From an uncultured Oceanospirillales bacterium (GTDB lineage: Bacteria > Pseudomonadota > Gammaproteobacteria > Xanthomonadales > SZUA-36), in the NCBI GenBank assembly GCA_913055655.1, contig CAJXKA010000001.1, positions 1,426,842 to 1,490,841 on the forward strand: a stretch of 64,000 nucleotides of DNA, read 5' to 3'. A program made the position numbers and the translations under genes. Numbering within the stretch: position 1 is the stretch's first letter; each line of letters starts with the position of its first letter. The notes below the pieces were generated by a model. The model searched no databases. It had not been told where the DNA came from and worked only from the letters and a program-made list of their open reading frames with translations. Below are positions 8,700 through 17,337 of this stretch, in pieces.

Positions 8700-9953
8700 A
8701 TGAAAGCCATCAAGCTCACCCTGGTTATTGCGCTTTTCACCGGCCTTGCCGCGATCGCTGACACCCCCGGGGCGGAAGTGAAGGTCAACCCTGGAGCCAT
8801 TGATGCCGCGCTGGATGCGATGGTGACAGAAGGTGTCGCCGTCGGCGCCTCCGCGCTGGTTTACCACGACGGGAACGAAACCTATTTTGGCGCCTTCGGC
8901 ATGGCCGATCGTGAAGCCGGGCGACCCATGGCGCGCGACACGCTGGTGCAGATATTTTCCATGACCAAGCCGATCACGGGCGTGGCACTGTTGCAGCAGC
9001 TCGAGCAAGGCAAGTTTGAACTTGACGACCCGGTGGCGAAGTACCTGCCGGCGTTTGCCGATGTAAAGGTTTACGCCGGCGATGACGACAACGGCGAGCC
9101 GATCCTGGTTGCACCGGAACGGGCGCCAACGATACGCGACCTGACCCGCCACACCGCCGGCCTGCCCAACGGCTGGGAGACCGGTGGCTATGTCGGCGAG
9201 CGTTACCAGGCCGCCGCTGCGCTGGCGCTGGACAATACCCTGGCCGACGCCGCCAACGCGCTGGCCGGTGTGCCGCTGGCCTACGAGCCCGGCACCCGGT
9301 GGCTCTACAGCGATGCCGTCGACGTGCAGGCCCGGCTGGTCGAAGTGTGGTCCGGCCAGGCGTTCGCGGACTACATCCAGGCCAACATTCTCGATCCGCT
9401 GGGCATGGACGATACGGGCTACTACGTGCCCGAAGCCAAACGCACCCGCCTGGCCGCGGTCTATGGCGGCGGCGAGGAAGGTGGAAGTTCCGCCGAGGCG
9501 CCGCTCTCGCGCGTGCCCGGCGACATGCCCCTGGTCACCCAGCGCAACACACTGACGCCCGGCGGTTGGGGCCTGGCCTCGACGCTGGACGACTACATGC
9601 GCTTCGCACGGATGCTGCTGAATGACGGCGAACTGGACGGCGTCCGAGTGCTCGGTGCCGATTCGGTGAAGCTCATGCGCACCAACCAGCTTCCGGATTC
9701 CGTCACTGAGCGTTCCTGGCTGCCCGGTAAGGGCAATGTTGGCTTTGGCATCGATGTCGCAGTTCGGGTCGCCCCGCCGGCGAACGCCGAAGAAAATCGC
9801 GGCGCCGTGGGTGAGTATTTCTGGGATGGCGCGGCGAGCACTTTGTTCTGGGTGGATCCCGCGAATGAGCTTGCGGCGGTATTCTTTATTCAGCGGGTGC
9901 CTTTTTATGGAGAGGCGCATACGCGGATTCGGCGGGCGGTCTATGGGCAGTAA
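8700..9953 (+). CDS. Secreted class-C beta-lactamase-like serine hydrolase
   Basis: 417 residues with a signal peptide (about 1-20). The active-site SxxK is S87-M-T-K90, the second motif is Y203-S-D205 (in place of the YxN of true class C beta-lactamases), and a WDGAAS stretch near residue 375 sits where the third motif is expected. This motif set fits family VIII esterases and penicillin-binding-protein-like hydrolases (EstB type) better than AmpC, so esterase or peptidase activity is more likely than antibiotic resistance (inference). The gene is monocistronic and divergent from the peptidoglycan-binding protein. Its TAA stop is the first three bases of a six-copy heptamer repeat. Confidence 0.88.
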   Translation: MKAIKLTLVIALFTGLAAIADTPGAEVKVNPGAIDAALDAMVTEGVAVGASALVYHDGNETYFGAFGMADREAGRPMARDTLVQIFSMTKPITGVALLQQLEQGKFELDDPVAKYLPAFADVKVYAGDDDNGEPILVAPERAPTIRDLTRHTAGLPNGWETGGYVGERYQAAAALALDNTLADAANALAGVPLAYEPGTRWLYSDAVDVQARLVEVWSGQAFADYIQANILDPLGMDDTGYYVPEAKRTRLAAVYGGGEEGGSSAEAPLSRVPGDMPLVTQRNTLTPGGWGLASTLDDYMRFARMLLNDGELDGVRVLGADSVKLMRTNQLPDSVTERSWLPGKGNVGFGIDVAVRVAPPANAEENRGAVGEYFWDGAASTLFWVDPANELAAVFFIQRVPFYGEAHTRIRRAVYGQ

Positions 9954-9992
9954 GCGGTAAGCGGTAAGCGGTAAGCGGTAAGCGGTAAGCGG
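9951..9992. repeat. Six tandem copies of the heptamer TAAGCGG
   Basis: Six perfect copies of taagcgg, 42 bases. The first copy supplies the TAA stop codon of the serine hydrolase. Because the unit is 7 bases, copy-number change cannot alter the protein but would move the downstream Fur-box promoter away from or towards the hydrolase end. Confidence 0.97.
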
Positions 9993-9999
9993 ATATTGT

Positions 10000-10018
10000 A
10001 ATGAGAATGATTTACATT
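10000..10018. promoter_or_regulatory. Fur box upstream of the siderophore receptor
   Basis: aatgagaatgatttacatt matches the 19-base Fur inverted repeat AATGATAATNATTATCATT at 15 of 18 defined positions. It lies 46 bases before the GTG start of the siderophore receptor, the expected place for iron-dependent repression. Confidence 0.8.
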
Positions 10019-10063
10019 TAGGATGGCGCGCTTCACTGGACCTGATGACCTGGAGTCTCCGCT

Positions 10064-12241
10064 GTGCGCTTTCCTACACCTGCTTTCTGTTCGCTGCTGA
10101 CGCTTGTCGCGGCAACTGCTGTTTCCCTGCCCGCGACTGCGCAGGACGATGATATTGATGAGGTTCTCGAGGAAGTGGTCGTTACCGGCCAGGCTTCGCA
10201 GGTTGAACTGACGCGGGCTTATGCCGGTGACCAGGTCGCCCGTGGCGGCCGCGCCGGCCTGCTGGGCAATCTTGACTTCATGGACGCGCCTTTTAATGGC
10301 ACCGCCTTCACGCAGCAACTGATCGAGGCGCAGCAGTCCGATTCAGTCGGCGACGTGCTGCAGAACGACCCCGTGGTGCGCGTGGCCAAGGGCTTCGGCA
10401 ACTTCCAGGAGGTCTACGTGGTGCGCGGCTTCCCCGTGTACTCTGACGACCTGACACTGAACGGCCTGTTCGGAATCCTGCCGCGCCAGTACGTGGCGGC
10501 CGAGCTGCTGGAGCGCGTGGAAGTGTTCCGCGGCGCCAACGCCTTTATCAATGGCGCGGCGCCCGGTGGCAGTGGCGTCGGCGGCACCATCAACCTCGTG
10601 CCCAAGCGCGCGCCCGAGAGCGGCGTGCTGCGCGGCACGCTGGGCTACGAGAACGGTAGCCAGCTGTACACCGCGGTGGATGTTGGCGAGCGCTTTGGTG
10701 CCGATAATGCCTGGGGTGTGCGTTTCAATGCCGCGATGCGCGACGGCGAAACCTCGGTCGACGGCCAGGACCGCGACATGAACGTGTTTTCCATCGGCAC
10801 CGACTACGCCGGTGAGCGGTTTCGCTTTTCCGCTGACCTCGGCTGGCAGGACAACCGACTCGATGCGCCCCGCCCGCAGGTCACCCCGCTGGGCGAGGTG
10901 CCGGAACCGCCCTCTTCTGACACCAACTACGCCCAGCCCTGGACTTTCTCAGACGAGGAACAGCTGTTTGGCGTGGTGCGCGGCGAGTTCGACTTCACCG
11001 ACACGTTTTCCGGCTGGGTGGCCGTGGGTGGTCGCGAAGGCGAAGAGAACAACGTACTGGCCAATCCGAGCAGCGACGCCGACGGCAACCTGTCGGCCTA
11101 TCGCTTCGACAATGTCCGCGAGGATTCCATCTTCTCCGCCGACGCCGGCCTGCGCGCCGCGTTCGACACCGGCGCCGTGGGCCACAGCGTGGTGCTGTCG
11201 GGCTCGGTCATCGACATGGATTCGAAGAACGCCTACGCGTTTTCCAGCTTCGTAGACACTTTCGCCAGCAACCTGTACAACCCGGTGGCCGTGGCACCGC
11301 CAACGCCGGACTTCTTTGTCGGCGGTGACATGAACAACCCGCTGACCACCGAGAAGGTCGACAACCAGAGCCTGGCCCTGGCCGACACGCTGGCGTTCCT
11401 TGATGACCGCCTGCTGGTGACCCTGGGCCTGCGTCACCAGGACATCGAAACGCAGTCGTTCGACTACAACACCGGCGCGCTGCTGTCCGGCTATGCCGAT
11501 GACAAGGTCTCGCCGGCGGGTGGCGTCGTCTGGCGCCTGGCCGAACAGTGGTCGCTGTACGGCAACTACATGGAGAGCCTGCAGCCCGGCGCCATCGCAC
11601 CCGCCAGTAGCGGCGGTGTGCCCATCGACAACGCCGGCGAGGTGCTGGAGCCGTTCACAGGCGAGCAGGCCGAGATCGGCGTGAAGTGGGACGGCGGCGC
11701 TTTCGGCGGTACGGCCAGCCTGTTCACGCTGAACCGGCCCAACGCCATTGTCGTCGATAACGTCTTCCAGGCCTCCGGCGAGCAGGAAAACACCGGCGTC
11801 GAGCTGAGCGTGTTTGGTGAGCCCATTCCGGGCCTGCGGCTGCTGGGTGGCGCCACCTGGGTGGATGCGGAGCTGAAGCGCACCCAGGACGGCATTGATG
11901 AGGGCAACACCGTGATTGGCGTGCCGGATTTCCAGACCAACCTGAACGTCGACTGGACCATCCCTGGCACCGACGGCCTGATCGTCGACGGCCGCGTGGT
12001 CTACACCGGTGAGCAGTACGTCAACGCCGCCAACACGGTCGAGCTGGATGGCTGGACCCGCCTGGAACTCGGCGCGCGCTACGTGGTCAACTGGGACGCC
12101 CGCGCCCTGACCTTCCGCCTGCGGGTCGATAACGTCACCGACGAGTCCTACTGGGCCTCCACCGGCGGCTTCCCGGGCGCGAACTACCTGATCCTGGGCG
12201 CGCCGCGCACCTACGCCCTGTCCGCGTCGATCGACTTCTGA
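10064..12241 (+). CDS. TonB-dependent siderophore receptor
   Basis: 725-residue outer-membrane receptor for a ferric siderophore. The start is GTG at 10064 with GGAG 8 bases upstream. A signal peptide runs to ATA near residue 26. The TonB box EEVVVTGQ is near residue 37. The plug contains VYVVRGFPVYSDDLTLNG and VEVFRGANAFINGAAPGG, the standard siderophore-receptor motif in which a radical-SAM-like name would be wrong: it marks FpvA/FhuE-type plugs. The barrel ends in Phe (ALSASIDF). A Fur box precedes it, and a PepSY protein and a small membrane protein follow closely, as in many siderophore uptake operons. The siderophore itself cannot be named from the sequence. Confidence 0.93.
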   Translation: MRFPTPAFCSLLTLVAATAVSLPATAQDDDIDEVLEEVVVTGQASQVELTRAYAGDQVARGGRAGLLGNLDFMDAPFNGTAFTQQLIEAQQSDSVGDVLQNDPVVRVAKGFGNFQEVYVVRGFPVYSDDLTLNGLFGILPRQYVAAELLERVEVFRGANAFINGAAPGGSGVGGTINLVPKRAPESGVLRGTLGYENGSQLYTAVDVGERFGADNAWGVRFNAAMRDGETSVDGQDRDMNVFSIGTDYAGERFRFSADLGWQDNRLDAPRPQVTPLGEVPEPPSSDTNYAQPWTFSDEEQLFGVVRGEFDFTDTFSGWVAVGGREGEENNVLANPSSDADGNLSAYRFDNVREDSIFSADAGLRAAFDTGAVGHSVVLSGSVIDMDSKNAYAFSSFVDTFASNLYNPVAVAPPTPDFFVGGDMNNPLTTEKVDNQSLALADTLAFLDDRLLVTLGLRHQDIETQSFDYNTGALLSGYADDKVSPAGGVVWRLAEQWSLYGNYMESLQPGAIAPASSGGVPIDNAGEVLEPFTGEQAEIGVKWDGGAFGGTASLFTLNRPNAIVVDNVFQASGEQENTGVELSVFGEPIPGLRLLGGATWVDAELKRTQDGIDEGNTVIGVPDFQTNLNVDWTIPGTDGLIVDGRVVYTGEQYVNAANTVELDGWTRLELGARYVVNWDARALTFRLRVDNVTDESYWASTGGFPGANYLILGAPRTYALSASIDF

Positions 12242-12283
12242 TGTCCGTCGACGCCTGATCAAGCGTACCGGGATTCTCAGCGC

Positions 12284-13426
12284 ATGAAGCCGTCGGTCAC
12301 CCGCGCCTGGAGCTGGACCCACAAGTGGTCCAGCCTGGTGTGCACGGTGTTCCTGCTGATGCTGTGCATCACCGGGCTGCCGTTGATCTTCCACGACGAG
12401 ATCGATTCGGCGCTGAACCCGGACGCCTGGCAGCCGGCGCGCCCGGACGGTGAATGGCTGGACCTGGACCAGTTGCTGGCCGTGGCGCTGGACGACCGGC
12501 CCGGCGAAGTGCCGATCTTCATGAGCTTCGACATTGACCGCCCGGTGGTGAACGTCACCACCGGGCCGTCAGCCGACGCGCCCGGCAGCGAGATGTACTT
12601 CGCCTCGTTTGACCGCACCAGTGGTGACCTGGTGCCGCCGGCCGATGTCGGCGAAGGCGTCATGCATTTCCTGCTGCAGCTGCACACCGACCTGTTCCTG
12701 GGGCTGCCCGGCATGCTGTTCCTGGGCGCGATGGGCCTGCTGTTCGTCATTGCCGTGGTCTCCGGCGTGGTGCTGTACGCGCCGTTCATGCGCAAGCTGG
12801 ATTTCGGCACCGTGCGCCGCGACCGCTCGAAACAGGTGAAATGGCTGGACTGGCATAACCTTCTCGGCGTCACCACTGTGGCCTGGGTGCTGGTGGTCGG
12901 CATTACCGGCATCATCAACACGCTGGAGACGCCAATTATCGATGCCTGGCGTTATAACGAACTGGCCGACCTGGTCGCCGAGAACGACCAGCGCCCGGCA
13001 CCGGACCAGTTCGCGTCGTTACACGAAGCCGTCGAGCGCGCGGTGGCCGAGGCGCCGCACATGGAGCTGCAGTTCGTTGCCTTCCCCGGCAGCAGATTCT
13101 CGACCGATTCGCACTACGCCGTGTTCCTGCACGGCCGCACGCCGGCCACTGAGCGCATGATCACCCCGGCACTGATCGACGCCGAAACCGGCGCGTTCGA
13201 AGGCCTGCGCGACATGCCCTGGTGGGTGAAAACCCTGTCGCTGTCGCGGCCGCTGCATTTCGGTGACTACGGCGGGCTGCTGCTGAAGATCGTTTGGGCG
13301 ATCCTGGATATCGTGACCATCATCGTGCTGGTCAGCGGCATTTACCTGTGGCTGAGGAAACGCCGCCAGCCCCGTGGTCGGATGGCGCAGCTGGCCGACC
13401 CGGATATCACGGGTGGTGCGGCATGA
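12284..13426 (+). CDS. PepSY-associated TM protein, probable ferri-siderophore reductase
   Basis: 380-residue inner-membrane protein of the PepSY_TM family (PiuB/FsrB-like), thought to move electrons across the membrane to reduce iron brought in with siderophores. Four main hydrophobic segments are visible at about residues 18-38, 136-165, 192-215 and 335-358. Membrane-flanking histidines that could ligate haem or iron appear in WTHKWSS, LQLHTDLFLG, DWHNLLG and RPLHFGDYGG. It starts 42 bases after the receptor and is probably in the same Fur-controlled operon. Its stop overlaps the next start by four bases (ATGA). Confidence 0.88.
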   Translation: MKPSVTRAWSWTHKWSSLVCTVFLLMLCITGLPLIFHDEIDSALNPDAWQPARPDGEWLDLDQLLAVALDDRPGEVPIFMSFDIDRPVVNVTTGPSADAPGSEMYFASFDRTSGDLVPPADVGEGVMHFLLQLHTDLFLGLPGMLFLGAMGLLFVIAVVSGVVLYAPFMRKLDFGTVRRDRSKQVKWLDWHNLLGVTTVAWVLVVGITGIINTLETPIIDAWRYNELADLVAENDQRPAPDQFASLHEAVERAVAEAPHMELQFVAFPGSRFSTDSHYAVFLHGRTPATERMITPALIDAETGAFEGLRDMPWWVKTLSLSRPLHFGDYGGLLLKIVWAILDIVTIIVLVSGIYLWLRKRRQPRGRMAQLADPDITGGAA

Positions 13427-13623
13427 GCGGCCGGCGTTCCCTGTTCACGATTTTCGCCGTCCCGCTGGTGCTGTTCGTCGTCGGACTCTTTGGCCTGGTC
13501 TGGGCGCTACTGGACGAAGGAAGTGCCGACACTGTCGCGGCCGCCGCCGCAGGGGTGGCCATCCCGGTCATGTTGTGGGCCTGGGCACGGCGCAGAAGCC
13601 GCGCTTCAGACACGGTTCGCTGA
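13423..13623 (+). CDS. Small two-TM membrane protein of the siderophore operon
   Basis: 66 residues, starting at the ATG that overlaps the PepSY stop codon (ATGA at 13423-13426), which argues for translational coupling. Two hydrophobic helices (about residues 9-30 and 37-54) are followed by an Arg-rich cytoplasmic tail (WARRRSR). I do not recognise a family. Position alone suggests an accessory subunit for the PepSY reductase. A longer reading of the same frame from 13294 is rejected because it runs through the PepSY gene. Confidence 0.7.
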   Translation: MSGRRSLFTIFAVPLVLFVVGLFGLVWALLDEGSADTVAAAAAGVAIPVMLWAWARRRSRASDTVR

Positions 13624-13663
13624 CGTCCACATCGGCCGCGCTTGCCGGTAAGATACGCCGGCC

Positions 13664-15292
13664 ATGACCACACGAATTCCCGCAACACGAGGCCTCGCCT
13701 TCCACCACCCACTGGCGTTCTGGTTGGGCTGCCTGGGCATCACGGCCGGCGTGCTGGCACATCTCCCGATGTTTGCACACGCGGCGCCCATGGGCTATCA
13801 CATGGCCGGCATGCCGATGAGCACGACGATGTGGGTCGGCATGGCGCTGATCCCCGCGGGCCTGGCCATGGCCTTTTACGGCCTGATGCCGCGCCTGGCC
13901 CAGTTGCGCCGCCACGACCCGGTGGCCGTGCATTTCCACGTGGCCGACGAGGTCTCGCTGAACCGCGCGCACTGGACCCTGGTGGCCGCGCTGTTCGTGG
14001 CCGTGACCGTGGATGTCATGAAACCGGCGACACTCGGTTTCGTCATGCCGGGCATGGCCGCCGAGTATCGGATCAGCTCCGGCACCGCCGGCATCCTGGC
14101 ATTCGTGGCGCTCACCGGCACCGCCATCGGCTCGGTGCTGTGGGGCATGCTGGCCGATGTCTTCGGACGACGTGCCGCCATCCTGCTCTCCGCGCTGATG
14201 TTTATCGGCACCGCCATCTGCGGCGCGATGCCGGATTTCGGCTGGAACCTGGCGATGTGTTTCCTGATGGGCGTCTCCGCCGGTGGACTGCTGCCCATTA
14301 CCTTCACGCTGATGGCCGAGACCGTGCCGGCGCACCACCGCGGCTGGCTGCTGGTGGCGCTGGGTGGCCTGGGCACCGGTGCGGGTTTCCTGGTGGCCTC
14401 GGGTGCGGCCGCCCTGCTGGAGCCCGTATTCAGCTGGCGCATCCTGTGGATGCTCGGCCTGCCCACCGGCCTGCTGCTGATCTTCCTGAACCAGTACATT
14501 CCGGAATCGCCCCGCTACCTGGCAAGCAAGGGCCTGAACCACCAGGCCCGCGACGTGCTGCAGCGTTTTTGCGGCGACCACGAACACGATGCCACCGCCG
14601 TCATCGCCGAGGCGGTGCCCGAGTCAAGGGCCGGCAACTGGCGTGAACTGTGGCGTGCGCCCTACGCCGGCGTCACGCTGGGACTGGTGGCGGCGGGACT
14701 GGCCTGGGGACTGGTGAACTTCGGCTTCCTGCTGTGGCTGCCCACCAACCTGCGCGCCTCGGGCCTGGACGAACAGGCCAACGCGCTGATTGCGCAGTCG
14801 GCGCTTTTCGCCCTGCCCGGCGTATTGCTGGTGATCTGGCTCTACCACGCCTGGAGCAGCATCAAGACACTGGTCTTCTTCATTGCCCTGACCGCGGCGG
14901 CGCTGCTGGCCGTGAGCCTGGTTTACGCCATGGACACCGTGGCGACCCTGCCGCTCGGCGCCTCGATCGCGATGCTTCTGGTCAGCGCCAGCGGCGTGAT
15001 CGCGATGCTGATACCGTATGCGTCCGAGATCTACCCCGTGCACCTGCGCGGCACCGGGGCGGGCGTCGTCGCCGCGAGTTCCAAGACCGGCGGCATCCTG
15101 GGCGCGGTATTCGGCGTACTGGGGCTGTTCGATAACGTCACGCTGGCCGCAGTTGTCATCACCCTGGCGCTCGGCGTCTCGGCCACGCTGCTGGCGCGAT
15201 ACGGCATCGATACCCGGCGACTGCGCCTTGAAGACATCCAGGGCGCATTGCGCCAGCACCGCTCAAAACAACCTTTACGGGAGACTGAATGA
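13664..15292 (+). CDS. MFS transporter with an extra N-terminal two-helix module
   Basis: 542 residues. Residues about 105-525 form a twelve-helix major facilitator with the signature loop GMLADVFGRRAAILL between helices 2 and 3 and the sugar/organic-ion-porter-like IPESPRYLASKG at the end of helix 6. This resembles SV2/NiaP-type carriers. Unusually, two additional hydrophobic helices (about residues 18-38 and 57-75) precede the carrier, joined by a short Met/His-rich loop (HAAPMGYHMAGMPM). That loop could bind a soft metal, but this is speculation. The gene lies 40 bases after the siderophore operon and overlaps the EVE gene by four bases. The substrate is unknown. Confidence 0.87.
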   Translation: MTTRIPATRGLAFHHPLAFWLGCLGITAGVLAHLPMFAHAAPMGYHMAGMPMSTTMWVGMALIPAGLAMAFYGLMPRLAQLRRHDPVAVHFHVADEVSLNRAHWTLVAALFVAVTVDVMKPATLGFVMPGMAAEYRISSGTAGILAFVALTGTAIGSVLWGMLADVFGRRAAILLSALMFIGTAICGAMPDFGWNLAMCFLMGVSAGGLLPITFTLMAETVPAHHRGWLLVALGGLGTGAGFLVASGAAALLEPVFSWRILWMLGLPTGLLLIFLNQYIPESPRYLASKGLNHQARDVLQRFCGDHEHDATAVIAEAVPESRAGNWRELWRAPYAGVTLGLVAAGLAWGLVNFGFLLWLPTNLRASGLDEQANALIAQSALFALPGVLLVIWLYHAWSSIKTLVFFIALTAAALLAVSLVYAMDTVATLPLGASIAMLLVSASGVIAMLIPYASEIYPVHLRGTGAGVVAASSKTGGILGAVFGVLGLFDNVTLAAVVITLALGVSATLLARYGIDTRRLRLEDIQGALRQHRSKQPLRETE

Positions 15293-15753
15293 CTTACTGG
15301 CTGATGAAATCCGAACCCGACGCCTACAGCATCGACGACCTCGAACGCGACGGCCGTACGCCCTGGGACGGCATCCGCAACTACCAGGTCCGCAACATGT
15401 TCCGCGACGACATGGCCGAAGGCGACCTGGCGCTGTTCTACCACTCGGCCTGCAAGACGCCGGCGGCGGTGGGCATCATGAAAGTCGTCAGCGAGGCCTA
15501 CCCGGACCCGACCCAGTTCGACGCCGGCAGCAAGTACTTTGATGGCGGCAGCGACCCGGACGAGCCGCGCTGGTTACTGCGGGACGTCGAGTTCGTCCGC
15601 AAGCTGGAGCGGCCGTTGACGCTGAAAGAACTGAAGGCGCACCCGGACCTGGCCGATTTCCAGCTCAACAAGCGTGGCAACCGCTTGTCGGTGTTTCCCG
15701 TTGAAGAAGTTTACTGGAACCTGGTCCTGGACCTGGAAAAGGCCCCGGCCTGA
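15289..15753 (+). CDS. EVE domain-containing protein
   Basis: 154 residues, covering a single EVE domain (PUA-like fold, thymocyte nuclear protein 1 family). The family start MTYWLMKSEPDAYS, the pocket residues WDGIRNYQVRNMFRDDM and the run DLALFYHSAC are all present. The domain binds modified bases in DNA or RNA in characterised members; the cellular role of free-standing bacterial copies is unclear. Its start overlaps the MFS stop (ATGA at 15289-15292), so the two are probably translated together, although no functional link is obvious. Confidence 0.93.
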   Translation: MTYWLMKSEPDAYSIDDLERDGRTPWDGIRNYQVRNMFRDDMAEGDLALFYHSACKTPAAVGIMKVVSEAYPDPTQFDAGSKYFDGGSDPDEPRWLLRDVEFVRKLERPLTLKELKAHPDLADFQLNKRGNRLSVFPVEEVYWNLVLDLEKAPA

Positions 15754-15779
15754 ACGATCGCAGATGGGGCCGGCCGCGC

Positions 15780-17246
15780 TCAGCCACGGCCGTCACCATC
15801 TTTACCCGTCTCGTTGCCGTCCGGGTCGAGACTCTCAGAGGCACCTGCCCGCCCTGCTTCACCATCATCCGTTTCGGTCGTCTCGCCACCAATTTGAGGG
15901 CCCTCGGCATCGCCGTTGTCCGCGGCGGCCACTGCTTCGGTGTAGACATGAAGGTCCCGCTGCGGGAACGGAATCGATACGCCCTCGGCGTCGAAACGCT
16001 CCTTCACCCGGCGAGTGATGTCCCAGTAGGTCTCCCAGTAGTCCTCGGGCTTGACCCACGGGCGGCAGACGAAGTTGACCGATGAGTCGCCCAGTTCGTG
16101 CACCCGCACGACGGGCTCCGGCTCCGGCAACACGTTCGGGTTGCCAGCGATGACGTCTTCCAGGATCGCCTGGGCCTTGTCCATGTCGTCGGCGTAGCCG
16201 ATACCGAACACCAGGTCGATACGGCGCTGGGTGACGCCGGTGATGTTGGTGATGACGTCGTTCCAGATCGCGTTGTTCGGCACCACCATCAGCTTGTTGT
16301 CGACGGTGGTGATGGACGTGTTCACCAGCGTCATTTCCTTCACCGTCCCCTCGACGCCGGCGGCGTTGATGTAGTCGCCGATATCAAACGGCCGGTAGAA
16401 CATGATCATGAAACCGCTGGCAAAGTTGCCCAGTGACTCCTGCAGGGCGAACGCCAGTACAAAGCTCATGCCGCCGATCAGTGCCACGAGTGGGGCCACG
16501 TGAAACCCGACCATCACCAGGCCGAAGACGGCGCCAAATGCCGCGAGCACTTTTGGAACATTGCGGCGCAGGAAGGTCGAGAGCATCTGTGATTCGCGAC
16601 CGGCCATGACCAGGCCCTTGACCATGCCCCGCGCCAGCAGCCACCCCAGGAACCACGAGAAAACAATCACGGTGGGCACGATCAGGACGCGGCGAAGCAA
16701 TCGCTTACCGCCCTCCGGCGAGTCGATCCATTCCTCCACTTCATCACCCAGCGAGCGGTTCTCGACCGTGCTGGCGCGGATACCGTCCACGGTGTCGATG
16801 TACATCCGCATATTGCGAACGAACTCGGGCTCCTGCTGGTTTTCGTCGACGCCGGCTTTCTCGACGATATGGAACAGCACCAGGTTGAGGTGCTCGATCA
16901 GTTCGGAACGGCGTTTGCGCTGTTCGGAGAGCTCTTCGTGGATGGCGTCGAGTTGTGCCTGGATTGCCGGGTCGGTTACGGCCTCGGGGTCGCCGAATGG
17001 CAGGCGTTTCAGTTCGTTCTCGCCAATAGCCACGACCTGGTCCTGCAGAATCTGTCGCCAGGCTTCCGCTTCAACCTCCAGCGCGTCGACCGGCAGCGGC
17101 ACCAGCATGATATCGAGCGCTTCCAGCGACAACGCCGGGTCGGCCGTGACCGCTTCTCCCGCCTTGTTTTCCTGGGCACTGAGCGCGGTCGCAAAAAAGG
17201 TCGATGCCATTAAGGCAAGTATGCAAATACGGTGCAATCGGGACAT
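15780..17246 (-). CDS. MscS-family mechanosensitive channel with periplasmic N-terminal domain
   Basis: Channel that opens under membrane tension to release solutes on osmotic downshock. The ATG at 17246 begins a signal-like segment (MSRLHRICILALMASTFFAT, ending ALSAQ) and is preferred over the upstream ATG at 17288. A charged, probably helical periplasmic region (about residues 20-165) precedes membrane helices. The pore helix and MscS beta domain are marked by LIGGMSFVLAFALQESLGN, GFMIMFYRPFDIGDYI and VVPNNAIWNDVITN. The C-terminal tail of about 45 residues is Gly/Asp/Glu-rich and likely disordered. The gene is divergent from the sialidase-fold gene and converges on the EVE gene. Confidence 0.9.
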   Translation of the reverse strand: MSRLHRICILALMASTFFATALSAQENKAGEAVTADPALSLEALDIMLVPLPVDALEVEAEAWRQILQDQVVAIGENELKRLPFGDPEAVTDPAIQAQLDAIHEELSEQRKRRSELIEHLNLVLFHIVEKAGVDENQQEPEFVRNMRMYIDTVDGIRASTVENRSLGDEVEEWIDSPEGGKRLLRRVLIVPTVIVFSWFLGWLLARGMVKGLVMAGRESQMLSTFLRRNVPKVLAAFGAVFGLVMVGFHVAPLVALIGGMSFVLAFALQESLGNFASGFMIMFYRPFDIGDYINAAGVEGTVKEMTLVNTSITTVDNKLMVVPNNAIWNDVITNITGVTQRRIDLVFGIGYADDMDKAQAILEDVIAGNPNVLPEPEPVVRVHELGDSSVNFVCRPWVKPEDYWETYWDITRRVKERFDAEGVSIPFPQRDLHVYTEAVAAADNGDAEGPQIGGETTETDDGEAGRAGASESLDPDGNETGKDGDGRG

Positions 17247-17337
17247 GCTGATCGAAACCCTGGGAAAGCGAACCACCATTCTACTCACCGGTCGTTACTG
17301 TGTATGCTGGGGCGCTTCGTCAAACAGGGTTAATCGA

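Noticed and set aside
8640-9920. A 426-codon minus-strand frame opposite the serine hydrolase
   Set aside because: Antisense shadow of a gene with clear SxxK motif; no recognisable domain.
8700-9953. Antibiotic-resistance beta-lactamase
   Set aside because: The YxN motif is changed to YSD and the third motif is unlike KTG; family VIII esterase or peptidase is more likely. The same caution applies to the genes at 44616 and 63503.
9951-9992. CRISPR-like repeat array
   Set aside because: The 7-base units are directly adjacent, with no spacers and no cas genes nearby.
10949-12394. A 481-codon minus-strand frame opposite the siderophore receptor
   Set aside because: Antisense shadow; low-complexity Gly/Val/Arg/His composition and no start signal.
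16561-17337. N-terminal extension of the sialidase-fold frame
   Set aside because: It overlaps the MscS gene antisense; the ATG at 17338 has a ribosome-binding site and opens a signal peptide.
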